Positions 1 through 6,399 are shown, counted from the first letter of the stretch. The stretch is DNA of 31,044 bases from DASXYU01 sp036502295 (GCA_036502295.1 DASXYU010000026.1:1-31044); one strand, 5' to 3'. The notes: generated by a model from the letters alone, not told the origin. Made by a program: numbers and translations.

Positions 1-140
1 TCATCGTCGTCCTCGAAGCCATGAAAATGGAACAACCCCTCAACGCACACAAAGCCGGCACCATCACCAGACTGACAGCCCAAACCGGCGCCGTCCTCAC
101 CTCCGGCACCACCATCTGCGAAATCAAGTCCGCCGAGTAA
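1..140 (+). CDS. Biotin-dependent acyl-CoA carboxylase, C-terminal biotinyl domain (5' truncated by window)
   Basis: The reading frame is open from base 3 to a TAA at 138-140. It encodes the end of a biotin carboxyl carrier domain. The biotinylation motif EAMKM is visible, with the acceptor lysine codon at 24-26, followed by the usual closing strands ending in ICEIKSAE. In actinobacteria this domain normally closes the alpha subunit of acetyl/propionyl-CoA carboxylase, where the biotinyl-lysine carries carboxylate between the two active sites. Which acyl-CoA is used cannot be told from 45 residues. Codon choice is odd for the window: AAA, GAA, CAA, ACA and AGA are common here, while neighbouring genes prefer AAG, GAG, CAG and CGC. 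The next gene starts 3 nt downstream, so the two are probably co-transcribed. Confidence 0.9.
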   Translation, partial: IVVLEAMKMEQPLNAHKAGTITRLTAQTGAVLTSGTTICEIKSAE

Positions 141-143
141 CTC

Positions 144-518
144 GTGGCCGCTGGCGCTGGACTCGGTAAGGGGCCGGTTCACCGGCCCCCGGTCTGGCGC
201 TGGATCCTCTACGCGATGGGCTTCGGCCTGCCCGCGAAGTATGACGAGTGGGTGTTTCGCGATCTCACGAACAGGGGCTGGCTGATCCGCGAACTGCTCC
301 GCGTGGAGATGCTGGCGCTGCCGTTCCTGATCGGCTGTCTCTTCCTGCCCGTGCGGTGGGAGGTGCGGATCTGCGCCGCGTTCTTCTTCCTCGTCGGCCC
401 ACCGTTCGTGACGTCGCTGTACTCGAACGAGTGGCGCGACTACCGACTGCGCCAGCACGAACTCCTACCGCCGCAGATCCCGTTCGGCCCGAAGAACCCG
501 CCCCGTTCCGGCCGTTGA
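144..518 (+). CDS. DUF5313-like membrane protein
   Basis: A 124-residue protein starting at GTG, 3 nt after the carboxylase stop. The pattern of a conserved Trp/Tyr-rich N-terminus (PVWRWILYAMG...LP), a DEWVFRDLTNRG stretch, two hydrophobic helices (about residues 55-70 and 75-93) and a tail ending in RLRQHEL resembles the actinobacterial DUF5313 family, recalled from knowledge rather than searched. The function of that family is not known to me. No Shine-Dalgarno is evident, so translation may be coupled to the carboxylase gene, or the start may lie slightly downstream. The stop codon TGA lies inside the left arm of the hairpin at 515-568. Confidence 0.7.
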   Translation: MAAGAGLGKGPVHRPPVWRWILYAMGFGLPAKYDEWVFRDLTNRGWLIRELLRVEMLALPFLIGCLFLPVRWEVRICAAFFFLVGPPFVTSLYSNEWRDYRLRQHELLPPQIPFGPKNPPRSGR

Positions 519-568
519 TCAACACGCTCGGATCGTTCGGATCTGAACGATCTCGGCGTGTTGATCAA
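515..568. terminator. Long nested inverted repeat between convergent genes (bidirectional terminator)
   Basis: The outer arms TTGATCAACACG (515-526) and CGTGTTGATCAA (557-568) are perfectly complementary. Inside them GATCGTTC (531-538) pairs with GAACGATC (545-552) across a 6-nt loop. The structure fills the gap between the convergent genes ending at 518 and 574, which fits a bidirectional terminator. No U-tract follows on either strand, which is common in high-GC actinobacteria. Confidence 0.75.
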
Positions 569-573
569 GAGGC

Positions 574-978
574 TTATTCGGCGTCTTCGACGGTAGATGC
601 CTTCGCCGCGCGGCGAGCAAGGATCTTGTCGATCACTTCGACGCGCTTCTTGGCGAGGTCAGCCATCTGGTCGGCGCGACGCCGCACCTCGACCGGGTTA
701 GTGCCAGCGCTGAAGACCATCGCCCAGCCGCCGGGCTGCTCCATCTCGGGGACCTTCTCGACGATCTTGGACTCCTCGACGTGATGCGTACCGGCGAAGC
801 CGTGGTTCTCATCGACGACTGCGACCAGGACGTGGTTGCCCGGCACGTGCAACAGATCGGCGACGATCTGGTCGGCATTGTCGGCGAAGATGTCGGCGAC
901 CAAGATCGTCCTCAACGCCCGTTCGCGGGCTTCCGGAGACAGGTCACCATGCATCTGCACATCGGTCAGCGTAGTCAC
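574..978 (-). CDS. Conserved-looking hypothetical protein
   Basis: A 134-residue soluble protein that I do not recognise. It has typical GC3 bias, so it is probably coding. The start shown is GTG (976-978); an in-frame ATG eight codons later is an alternative, and neither has a clear Shine-Dalgarno. The N-terminal half reads as alternating helix and strand (VADIFADNADQIVADLLHV, then VLVAVVDENHGFAG). The C-terminus is a charged helix (RRRADQMADLAKKRVEVIDKIL) that could form a coiled coil. There are no cysteines, signal peptide or membrane segments. Two dyads just upstream (992-1007 and 1016-1038) suggest regulated expression. It is divergent from the hydrolase at 1201. Confidence 0.6.
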   Translation of the reverse strand: MTTLTDVQMHGDLSPEARERALRTILVADIFADNADQIVADLLHVPGNHVLVAVVDENHGFAGTHHVEESKIVEKVPEMEQPGGWAMVFSAGTNPVEVRRRADQMADLAKKRVEVIDKILARRAAKASTVEDAE

Positions 979-991
979 GACGGGGCAACGC

Positions 992-1007
992 GGCGAGCAT
1001 GCTCGCC
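992..1007. promoter_or_regulatory. 16-bp perfect palindrome, candidate operator
   Basis: GGCGAGCATGCTCGCC reads identically on both strands and lies 14 bp upstream of the GTG start at 978. Its position between divergent genes suggests a protein-binding site, but GC-rich palindromes of this size can also arise by chance. Confidence 0.4.
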
Positions 1008-1015
1008 ACTCCCTT

Positions 1016-1038
1016 GATTGACGTCTGAAACGTCAATC
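1016..1038. promoter_or_regulatory. Inverted repeat between divergent genes, candidate operator
   Basis: GATTGACGT (1016-1024) and ACGTCAATC (1030-1038) are perfect 9-bp inverted arms with a 5-nt centre. The site is only 9 bp from the palindrome at 992-1007. The pair could be a regulator binding site for the gene ending at 574, the hydrolase, or both. Confidence 0.4.
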
Positions 1039-1061
1039 GGGCTCGGAGTTCGCCCGCCCGC

Positions 1062-1200
1062 TATGCTCGGCGGGTCGAGTTCGGCGAACGAAGGAGGTGG
1101 GTCCGATTTTCACCAACCAAACCGGTCACCACCTCGCGACGCTTTGAGCTGACTTCTGCGAGGTGGTGACTCGGGTTATCCCGAACCGAAGGGCATCACC
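1062..1200 (+). promoter_or_regulatory. Structured leader upstream of the hydrolase gene
   Basis: TATGCT (1062-1067) is a plausible -10 element. A strong Shine-Dalgarno-like AAGGAGG lies at 1091-1097, over 100 nt before the hydrolase ATG and therefore too far to serve it. A 13-bp perfect stem follows, GTCACCACCTCGC (1125-1137) with GCGAGGTGGTGAC (1158-1170), closing a 20-nt loop. A 16-codon frame runs from GTG 1097 (overlapping the AAGGAGG) to a TGA at 1145-1147 inside that loop. This could be a leader-peptide or attenuation arrangement; the promoter and the peptide are inference. Confidence 0.35.
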
Positions 1201-1956
1201 ATGCAGTTCATCACGCACACCTCCACCGTCGAGGGCGCGATTCAGCGCATCGACTTCGTCCTCGGCGCGGATGCCTCCGGTGCCCTGTGGCGTCCCGATG
1301 GTGGGACCGAACCGGTCGCGCTTCTCCTGGTCGCACTCGGCGGAGGGCAGCACGTCGATACGCCGGGCGTCGCAGCCCGCGCTCATCGCTTCGCCGAGCA
1401 CGGTTACGCAGTTGCTGCCCTGAACAATCCGGGACAGGGTGGTCGTCCGCAGACCGATGCGGACATCTCCGCGATCGCCGCGATTCGCAATCCGGCGGCG
1501 ACTCTGCAGCAACGAGGCACAGCAATCGAGAACTACAACGCCGTCGTTGCACCGCGCGCACTGCCAGAGTGGGCAGCGCTGTTGGACGTCCTCGCTGCGC
1601 GCTATCCCGAGATCGCCCATAAGCCCATCGGCTTCTACGGGGTGTCACTGGGCGCGGTCATCGGCCTGCACCTGCTCGCTGCGGAGCCACGCATCACAGC
1701 GGCCCGCCTCGGCCTCATCGGCGGCGAGCATCTGCTGCAGGCAGCACAGAGGATTCGCGTCCCAGTTGAGTTCGTCATGCAATGGGACGACGAACTGATC
1801 AGTCGCGAGTCGAGCCTTCGTCTCTTCGACGCGCTCGGCAGCACGGAGAAGTCGCTGCACGCCAGCCCTGGTGGACACACCGACGTCCCCGTTCACGAGC
1901 GGGACAGTGCACTGCGATTCTTCGACCGGACGCTGCGTGACGCCGGTGCGAGCTAG
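1201..1956 (+). CDS. Alpha/beta hydrolase family protein
   Basis: A 251-residue predicted cytosolic hydrolase. The nucleophile elbow GVSLG places the catalytic serine at residue 149. The likely acid is Asp196 or Asp197 (QWDDE) and the histidine is His226 (GGHTDVP), a complete triad in the right order. The N-terminal half carries the expected strand-turn-strand (VALLLVALGGG) followed by an HGYAVAALNNPGQG segment. The overall look is of the dienelactone-hydrolase/prolyl-oligopeptidase-like group; the substrate is unknown. ATG 1201 is the only possible start because an in-frame TGA lies at 1150-1152; GAAGGG 7 nt upstream is a weak ribosome site. The stop codon overlaps the stop of the convergent small gene at 1953. 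Confidence 0.85.
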   Translation: MQFITHTSTVEGAIQRIDFVLGADASGALWRPDGGTEPVALLLVALGGGQHVDTPGVAARAHRFAEHGYAVAALNNPGQGGRPQTDADISAIAAIRNPAATLQQRGTAIENYNAVVAPRALPEWAALLDVLAARYPEIAHKPIGFYGVSLGAVIGLHLLAAEPRITAARLGLIGGEHLLQAAQRIRVPVEFVMQWDDELISRESSLRLFDALGSTEKSLHASPGGHTDVPVHERDSALRFFDRTLRDAGAS

Positions 1957-2162
1957 TCGCGGCCGAGGGCCTTGCGGATCCGCTCGGTTAGCGAACTCTG
2001 CGAATGTCCCAGATGGATCGCGCCGCAGACGCAGGCATAGGGCTTGAGATCCGCACCGACTCGCCTGCTCCGCTGTGCCTCCTCGATCGCCCACCACGCT
2101 TCGCGCATGGAGGCGTACTGCGTCTTGTCCGGATGCGGGCACAACATCGGAAGCTCAGTCAA
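1953..2162 (-). CDS. Small Cys/His protein, putative zinc ribbon
   Basis: A 69-residue protein with an N-terminal CPHPDK motif (Cys8, His10), a helical middle with Trp-Trp, and a YACVCGAIHLGH segment (Cys44, Cys46, His50). This layout resembles small actinobacterial proteins with a C-P-x-x-K motif and a C-x-C-G-x-x-H-L motif, which probably bind one metal ion; no function is known to me. The first possible start is TTG (2160-2162), which overlaps the end of the flavoprotein gene, so translational coupling is likely; ATG five codons later is an alternative. It converges on the hydrolase with a 3-4 bp overlap. Confidence 0.65.
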   Translation of the reverse strand: MTELPMLCPHPDKTQYASMREAWWAIEEAQRSRRVGADLKPYACVCGAIHLGHSQSSLTERIRKALGRD

Positions 2163-3669
2163 GGTCGTCGTGGTTCATGAGCTGTCGCGCAGCTTCGGCC
2201 ACCGAGCCCGATAGTGACGGATACACGCCGATCGTGCCGGCGATGTCATCAACGGTGAGGTTCTGCTGCACGGCCATCGCGAGCGGAAAGATGAGTTCGG
2301 AGGCATTCGGTGCCACCACCACTGCCCCGACGACGACGCCCGTCGCGGGACGGCAGTAGACCTTCACGAATCCCTCGACGTCGCCGGACATCTTGGCGCG
2401 CGCATTCGTCGCCAGCGGCAACGTCACCTGCCGCGCCGGGACATCGCCGGAGGTGATGGCGCCGTACCCCACCCCGACGGTCGCGATCTCCGGATGCGTG
2501 AAGACGTTCGCGGCGACGGTCTTCAACCGCAACGGCTGCACCGCCTCGCCGAGTGCATGCCACATCGCGATCCGTCCCTGCATACCGGCGACGGAGGCAA
2601 GCAACAGCACACCCGTGCAGTCACCCGCGGCGTAGATCGACGGGACGTTGGTGCGCGACACGCGATCGACCGCGATGTAGCCATTGGCATCGAGCGCAAC
2701 ACCGATGTGCTCAAGGCCGAGACCGTGAGTGTTCGGCACCGAGCCGACGCACATCAAGGCGTGCGAGCCGATCACCTCTCGCCCTCCCCCGGCGGCTACG
2801 CCCCCATTGCCGGGGGCGCCCCCGCTCTGCAGTTCGACCACAACCTTGTCCCCTTCACGGCGCACGGCCGATGCCCGTGCCTTGCGCACGAGCGTGCCGC
2901 CGCCTTGCGTGAAGACGCGCTCGATCACCTCAGCGGCGTCGGGGTCCTCGCTGGGCAGCACCCGCTCACGACTGGAGACAAGCGTCACCGGCACGCCGAG
3001 TTCGCTGTACGCGCTGGCGAACTCGGCACCGGTGACACCGGAACCGATCACGACGAGGTGCTCCGGCAGATCGTCCAGGTCGTAGACATCGCGCCACGAG
3101 AGGATGCGCTCGCCGTCGGGGACGGCGGTCGGCAGCACCCGCGGAGTGCCGCCGGTGGCGATGAGGACGACGTCCGCCTCCACCCTTGAGGTGATGACGC
3201 CGCCGGCGTCGCTGACTTCGAGGAGGTGTCCACGGGGCGGCTGCTCCGCGGCGAACCGCCCGGTGCCCTGCAGCACCGTGATGCCCTCGCCGGCGAGTCG
3301 CGCCGTGATGTCCTCGGACTGCTGCTGCGCGAGTTCCTTGATGCGAGCGTTAACCCTCGTCAGGTCGACCCGCACCTTGCCCGGAAGCCGCTCGCCCGTG
3401 GTGTCCGTGCCCGCCCCAGCTGCCACGCCCGCACTGCCGGAGGGACCCCCATCTTCGAACTCGACGAGGCCGGCACGGAACGCCTTGCTCATCCGCGTGA
3501 TGCGATCACTGCTGGCGATCAATGTCTTGCTCGGCACGCAGTCGGTGAGGACGCAGGCACCGCCGAGCCCGTCGCGGTCGATCACCGTCACGTCGGCACC
3601 GAGGCTGGCCGCGACCAGCGCCGGTTCGTAGCCTGCTGGCCCGCCGCCGATGATCGCGATCCGTGTCAC
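2155..3669 (-). CDS. lpdA: LpdA-type NAD(P)H:quinone reductase (flavoprotein disulfide reductase family)
   Basis: A 504-residue FAD protein closely resembling M. tuberculosis LpdA (Rv3303c). The FAD fold is GGGPAG near residue 10, the redox loop is GGACVLTDCVPSK (Cys39, Cys44), the NAD(P)H fold is GSGVTGAEFAS, and the second FAD motif is YAAGDCTG. The C-terminal interface reads YPSLSGSVAEAARQLM. The His-Glu dyad of true lipoamide dehydrogenases is absent, which argues for quinone reduction over lipoamide oxidation. Unlike the Mtb protein as I recall it, both cysteines of the C-x4-C pair are present. Two Gly/Ala-rich insertions match a 41-bp repeat (3411-3451 and 2784-2824). I chose GTG 3669 because it gives the family N-terminus VTRIAIIGGG and has GGAG 9 nt upstream. 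The gene after Rv3303c in Mtb, Rv3304, also has its counterpart next door here. Confidence 0.9.
   Translation of the reverse strand: MTRIAIIGGGPAGYEPALVAASLGADVTVIDRDGLGGACVLTDCVPSKTLIASSDRITRMSKAFRAGLVEFEDGGPSGSAGVAAGAGTDTTGERLPGKVRVDLTRVNARIKELAQQQSEDITARLAGEGITVLQGTGRFAAEQPPRGHLLEVSDAGGVITSRVEADVVLIATGGTPRVLPTAVPDGERILSWRDVYDLDDLPEHLVVIGSGVTGAEFASAYSELGVPVTLVSSRERVLPSEDPDAAEVIERVFTQGGGTLVRKARASAVRREGDKVVVELQSGGAPGNGGVAAGGGREVIGSHALMCVGSVPNTHGLGLEHIGVALDANGYIAVDRVSRTNVPSIYAAGDCTGVLLLASVAGMQGRIAMWHALGEAVQPLRLKTVAANVFTHPEIATVGVGYGAITSGDVPARQVTLPLATNARAKMSGDVEGFVKVYCRPATGVVVGAVVVAPNASELIFPLAMAVQQNLTVDDIAGTIGVYPSLSGSVAEAARQLMNHDDLD
2784..2824 (-). repeat. 41-bp in-frame dispersed repeat, copy 1 (inside lpdA)
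   Basis: On the plus strand the copy starts CTCCCCCGGCGGCTACG and continues CCCCCATTGC. It matches 2784-2824 to 13295-13335 at 35 of 41 positions and to 3411-3451 at 30 of 41. On the coding strand it gives GGAPGNGGVAAGGG, a Gly-rich stretch absent from the Mtb homologue as I recall it. The reading phase is the same in all three copies. Confidence 0.75.
3411..3451 (-). repeat. 41-bp in-frame dispersed repeat, copy 2 (inside lpdA)
   Basis: More diverged than the other copies: 30 of 41 matches to copy 1 and 29 of 41 to copy 3. On the coding strand it yields GPSGSAGVAAGAG, in the same phase as the GVAAGG core of the other copies. It sits between the redox-active loop and the rest of the FAD domain of the flavoprotein. 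Confidence 0.6.
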
Positions 3670-3742
3670 GACACCATTCTCCACCGATCCCTGTAGCAAC
3701 GTGGGACGGCCTCGCCAGGCGACAGCGCGTGATGACCCTCGG

Positions 3743-3748
3743 TAGGCT
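3743..3748 (+). promoter_or_regulatory. -10 element (near-leaderless) for the GGCT-like gene
   Basis: TAGGCT lies 8 nt before the ATG at 3757. A transcript starting about 7 nt downstream of the hexamer would have almost no leader. The same hexamer precedes the GTG at 20547. Confidence 0.45.
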
Positions 3749-3756
3749 CCGTTTCA

Positions 3757-4227
3757 ATGTCTCGCGAGGACGGCGGTCTCTACGCTGCGTACGGCTCCAA
3801 CATGGATCCGGAGCAGATGCTGGAGCGCTGCCCGCACTCGCCCACCGCCGGCGTCGGCTGGCTGAACGGCTGGCGCCTCACCTTCGGCGGCGAGGACCTC
3901 GGCTGGGACGGCGCGCTCGCGATGGTCGTCCCCGAGCCGGGCAGTCGTGTCTTCGTCGCGCTCTACGAGCTCTCCCCGCAGGACGAAGCGACGCTGGACT
4001 ATTGGGAGGGCTTCGACGACGGGCTCTACGCCAAGATCACGCTCCGCGTCGCCGTTGACGAGGCGAGTGAAGTGCTGGCCACCGTCTACGTCCTCGAGGG
4101 CTATGAGGGTGGGCTTCCCTCGGCGCGTTACCTCGGACTCATCGCGGAGGCGGCCGCAGCGGCCGGTGCCCCCGCGGAGTACGTCGCCGAACTGCGCTCA
4201 CGCCCGTGCAGGTCGCTCGGCGACTAA
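3757..4227 (+). CDS. Gamma-glutamylcyclotransferase-like protein
   Basis: A 156-residue cytosolic protein with the family signature YAAYGSNMD (residues 9-17), which forms the substrate-binding loop, followed by RCPHSP and a strand-rich barrel. Acidic residues in LDYWEGFDDG sit where the catalytic glutamate of gamma-glutamylcyclotransferases is found. The family releases 5-oxoproline from gamma-glutamyl compounds; actinobacteria lack much glutathione, so the real substrate here is open. It is the counterpart of M. tuberculosis Rv3304, which also lies beside lpdA in divergent orientation. The stop overlaps the stop of the convergent VKOR gene by 2-3 bp. Confidence 0.85.
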   Translation: MSREDGGLYAAYGSNMDPEQMLERCPHSPTAGVGWLNGWRLTFGGEDLGWDGALAMVVPEPGSRVFVALYELSPQDEATLDYWEGFDDGLYAKITLRVAVDEASEVLATVYVLEGYEGGLPSARYLGLIAEAAAAAGAPAEYVAELRSRPCRSLGD

Positions 4228-4676
4228 CTCGACGAGCGTTCGTTGACCGTCCAGAGGACGGCGCCGAAGACGATCAGCGTGCAGACGTGCACAACGGTGC
4301 AGTAGAGACAGATCGCCTTCAGCTCGAAGAGTTCGGCCCAGACGAGGTAGATCACGCCGACCACGCCGAGCACGGCGCCGAGCACGCGCAGGACGTCGAG
4401 CTGCCGCACTCGCCACGTGACAGGCAGGCAAAGCACGCTCATTCCGACGAAGAAGACCACGCCTAGGACGGAGACCGGGATTCCGGCGAAGTGTGACCAC
4501 TTGCTCGTGGTGACCTTCGCGCAGTTGATGGCGCCGGTGTCCGGACAGGCGAGGGTGAGCGATGAGCTGAAGTGCTCGACGGTGAGGTAGATCGCGGCCG
4601 CCAGGCCGACGATCGAGGCACCGAGCGCCGCGTACGCCGCCCGGGGCAGACGGGTAACGGTGTCGACGGACATCAC
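4224..4676 (-). CDS. Vitamin K epoxide reductase (VKOR) family membrane protein
   Basis: A 150-residue protein with four or five hydrophobic segments (about 14-32, 65-84, 97-118, 121-142). The family's two cysteine pairs are present: the loop pair Cys44 and Cys52 (LACPDTGAINCAK) and the active CxxC at Cys123-Cys126 (ICLYC). Bacterial VKORs reoxidise periplasmic thiol oxidases and pass the electrons to quinones, replacing DsbB. The start is GTG 4674-4676 or the ATG right after it; the GTG overlaps the stop of the upstream DUF929 gene by 4 nt, indicating coupled translation with its probable partner. Confidence 0.92.
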   Translation of the reverse strand: MMSVDTVTRLPRAAYAALGASIVGLAAAIYLTVEHFSSSLTLACPDTGAINCAKVTTSKWSHFAGIPVSVLGVVFFVGMSVLCLPVTWRVRQLDVLRVLGAVLGVVGVIYLVWAELFELKAICLYCTVVHVCTLIVFGAVLWTVNERSSS

Positions 4677-5569
4677 TGCAGCGTGTTCGATGCGGCCATC
4701 ACGCCGGAGGCGGTGCAGACGTTCGACGGCTGGTTGTTCGTCACCTTGCAGATGGCTGCGGTGAGGGCGTTCGCGGCACCGTCCACGGCCTGGGCGATCG
4801 TCGACTCCGGATCGGAGAGCGCCTGCGCGACCTGCTGCTGCGTCTTACCCGCAAGTAGGTCCGGGGCGTACTGGGCAGACGTCTGCAGATAGCGGCCACC
4901 GATGTCGACGAACGGGAACGACCCCTTGCCCAGCGACTGGAACAGTTGCTCGTCGCTCGTCGGCAGCGTCTTGATCGTCTTCTTGTTGCCGTCCTGAATC
5001 TCATCACCGCTGAAGGAGATGTAGCTGCTGGTGTAGGTCGAGGTGGCATAGCTCAGCGTGGGCGTATTCGGGTAGACGTCGTCCGAGGCCGACTTGGTCT
5101 GGCTCAGTCCCGTGAAGGTGCCGAAGCGCGACAGTGCCACCGTCAACGGCCAGCGCTCGGCTGCACAGAACGGGCACCACTCGGCGCCGACGTAGAGGAT
5201 GCGCGGCTTGCTGCCGTCCTTCAGGGCATCGCCGGTCGTCTGCGTCGGCGGCGACTGGGCCGTGCCGATACCGACGTTGTCGAGGACGGTCGGGGAGACG
5301 CCGGTGACCAGGCTGGCGACGCTGCCCGCGTCGGCGCTCGTGTTGCCCGGGTTGTCCGGGGAGGTCTTGAGGACGCTCACCAGCACCATGACGATGATGA
5401 CGATGAGGATGACGATGCTCGGGACGTAGAACGTCATCCAGCGGCGGCGGCGCTTCGATGACCGCTCGGCGGAGGCGCGGGCGACCGCCTGCTTCGCGGC
5501 GAGCCGGCGCTGCGCGGCGCTGGGCTGCGAGAACTTCGACTTCGGTTTGGGCTGCTGCGTCTTTGCCAC
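4673..5569 (-). CDS. DUF929-type membrane-anchored thioredoxin-fold protein
   Basis: A protein of 298 residues with a Lys/Arg-rich cytoplasmic N-terminus, one membrane helix (about 45-67, FYVPSIVILIVIIVMVLVSVL) and an extracytoplasmic domain. That domain carries YVGAEWCPFCAAERW (Cys132, Cys135), a thioredoxin-like CxxC, with SFPFVDIGGRY later. It matches my recollection of the DUF929 family. Overlap with the VKOR gene suggests VKOR reoxidises this CxxC, making it a DsbA-like donor of disulfides to secreted proteins; this partnership is inference. The longer frame begins at TTG 5605, but GTG 5569 is preferred because the 12 extra residues look non-coding and CACGCT, a weak -10, sits 6 nt before it. 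Confidence 0.82.
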   Translation of the reverse strand: MAKTQQPKPKSKFSQPSAAQRRLAAKQAVARASAERSSKRRRRWMTFYVPSIVILIVIIVMVLVSVLKTSPDNPGNTSADAGSVASLVTGVSPTVLDNVGIGTAQSPPTQTTGDALKDGSKPRILYVGAEWCPFCAAERWPLTVALSRFGTFTGLSQTKSASDDVYPNTPTLSYATSTYTSSYISFSGDEIQDGNKKTIKTLPTSDEQLFQSLGKGSFPFVDIGGRYLQTSAQYAPDLLAGKTQQQVAQALSDPESTIAQAVDGAANALTAAICKVTNNQPSNVCTASGVMAASNTLQ

Positions 5570-5687
5570 ATGTACAGCGTGAATGGCGAAACTGTGAGTC
5601 AGCAAGGGAACTAAGGCCCTCTCTTAGGAATGGGCTCAGCAACGGGGCTCGAGGAATGATCTCGTCCTCACGAGACGTTCTGCGGAG

Positions 5688-6341
5688 ATGAAGATCGAGA
5701 TCTGGTCCGACGTCGTCTGTCCCTGGTGTTATATCGGCAAGCGCCGCCTTGAATCCGCGCTCGCCGAGTTCGGACACCCTGAGGAGGTCGAGGTCGAGTA
5801 CCGCTCGTTCCAGCTCGACCCCTCAGCGCCGCGCGACATCGTGGCCGATGCCCCGAAGGTTGCTGACCACCTCGCGAGCAAGTACGGCATGAGCGCCGAT
5901 CAGGCGAGGCAGATGCAGCAGCAGGTGACCGACCTGGCCGCCGCCGAAGGGCTGACGTGGGACCACTCCAACTCTCCCTATGTGAACACCGTTGATGCCC
6001 ACCGGCTGCTGCACCTCGCGCTGAGCGAGTACGGTCCGCAGACGCAGGTGGCGCTCAAGGAGTCGCTGCTGTATGCCTACTTCGGCAAGGCACAGAACGT
6101 CGCCGACCACGCGCTTCTGACCGAGCTTGCCGTGGCACAGGGGATGGATGCCGCTCGCGTCGACCAGGTGCTGGAGAGCGATGAGTTCGAGGACGCCGTC
6201 GCTGCCGACCAGCAGCAGGCGGTCGCCTTCGGCGCGAACGGAGTGCCGTTCTTCGTCATCGACCGCAAGTACGGCATCAGCGGCGCCCAGCCGAAAGATG
6301 TCTTTCTCCAGGCGCTCACTCGCGCCCACGCCGACGCCTGA
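5688..6341 (+). CDS. DsbA family oxidoreductase, FrnE-like
   Basis: A 217-residue protein starting MKIEIWSDVVCPWCYIGK, with the thioredoxin-fold CxxC at Cys11-Cys14, a long helical insertion (about 60-145), and the cis-proline region NGVPFFVIDRKYGISGAQ near residues 180-200. There is no signal peptide, so it should act in the cytoplasm, like FrnE of Deinococcus, a disulfide isomerase linked to oxidative stress. It is divergent from the VKOR/DUF929 pair, with 118 bp between. GGAG directly abuts the ATG, too close for a normal Shine-Dalgarno. Confidence 0.9.
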   Translation: MKIEIWSDVVCPWCYIGKRRLESALAEFGHPEEVEVEYRSFQLDPSAPRDIVADAPKVADHLASKYGMSADQARQMQQQVTDLAAAEGLTWDHSNSPYVNTVDAHRLLHLALSEYGPQTQVALKESLLYAYFGKAQNVADHALLTELAVAQGMDAARVDQVLESDEFEDAVAADQQQAVAFGANGVPFFVIDRKYGISGAQPKDVFLQALTRAHADA

Positions 6342-6349
6342 CTCCCCGC

Positions 6350-6397
6350 AACTTTTGGTCTTGAGTCCGGGTATGCCCGGACTCAAGACCAAAAGTT
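6350..6397. terminator. Perfect 22-bp stem-loop between convergent genes; repeat family copy 1
   Basis: Arms at 6350-6371 and 6376-6397 are perfectly complementary over 22 bp with a TATG loop. The stem begins AACTTTTGGTCTTGAGTC. It fills the gap between frnE-like and meaB, so it should terminate both. The 16-mer CTTTTGGTCTTGAGTC recurs exactly at 20483-20498, also inside a hairpin. Confidence 0.85.
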
Positions 6398-6399
6398 GG

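Noticed and set aside
1097..1147. 16-codon leader peptide gene after AAGGAGG
   Set aside because: Not listed as a gene because the only normal start codon overlaps the ribosome site itself; kept only as a finding about the leader.
5660..5675. TCTCGT/ACGAGA dyad before the FrnE-like gene as an operator
   Set aside because: Six-base arms with a 4-bp centre are expected by chance in DNA of this composition, and no second copy is present.
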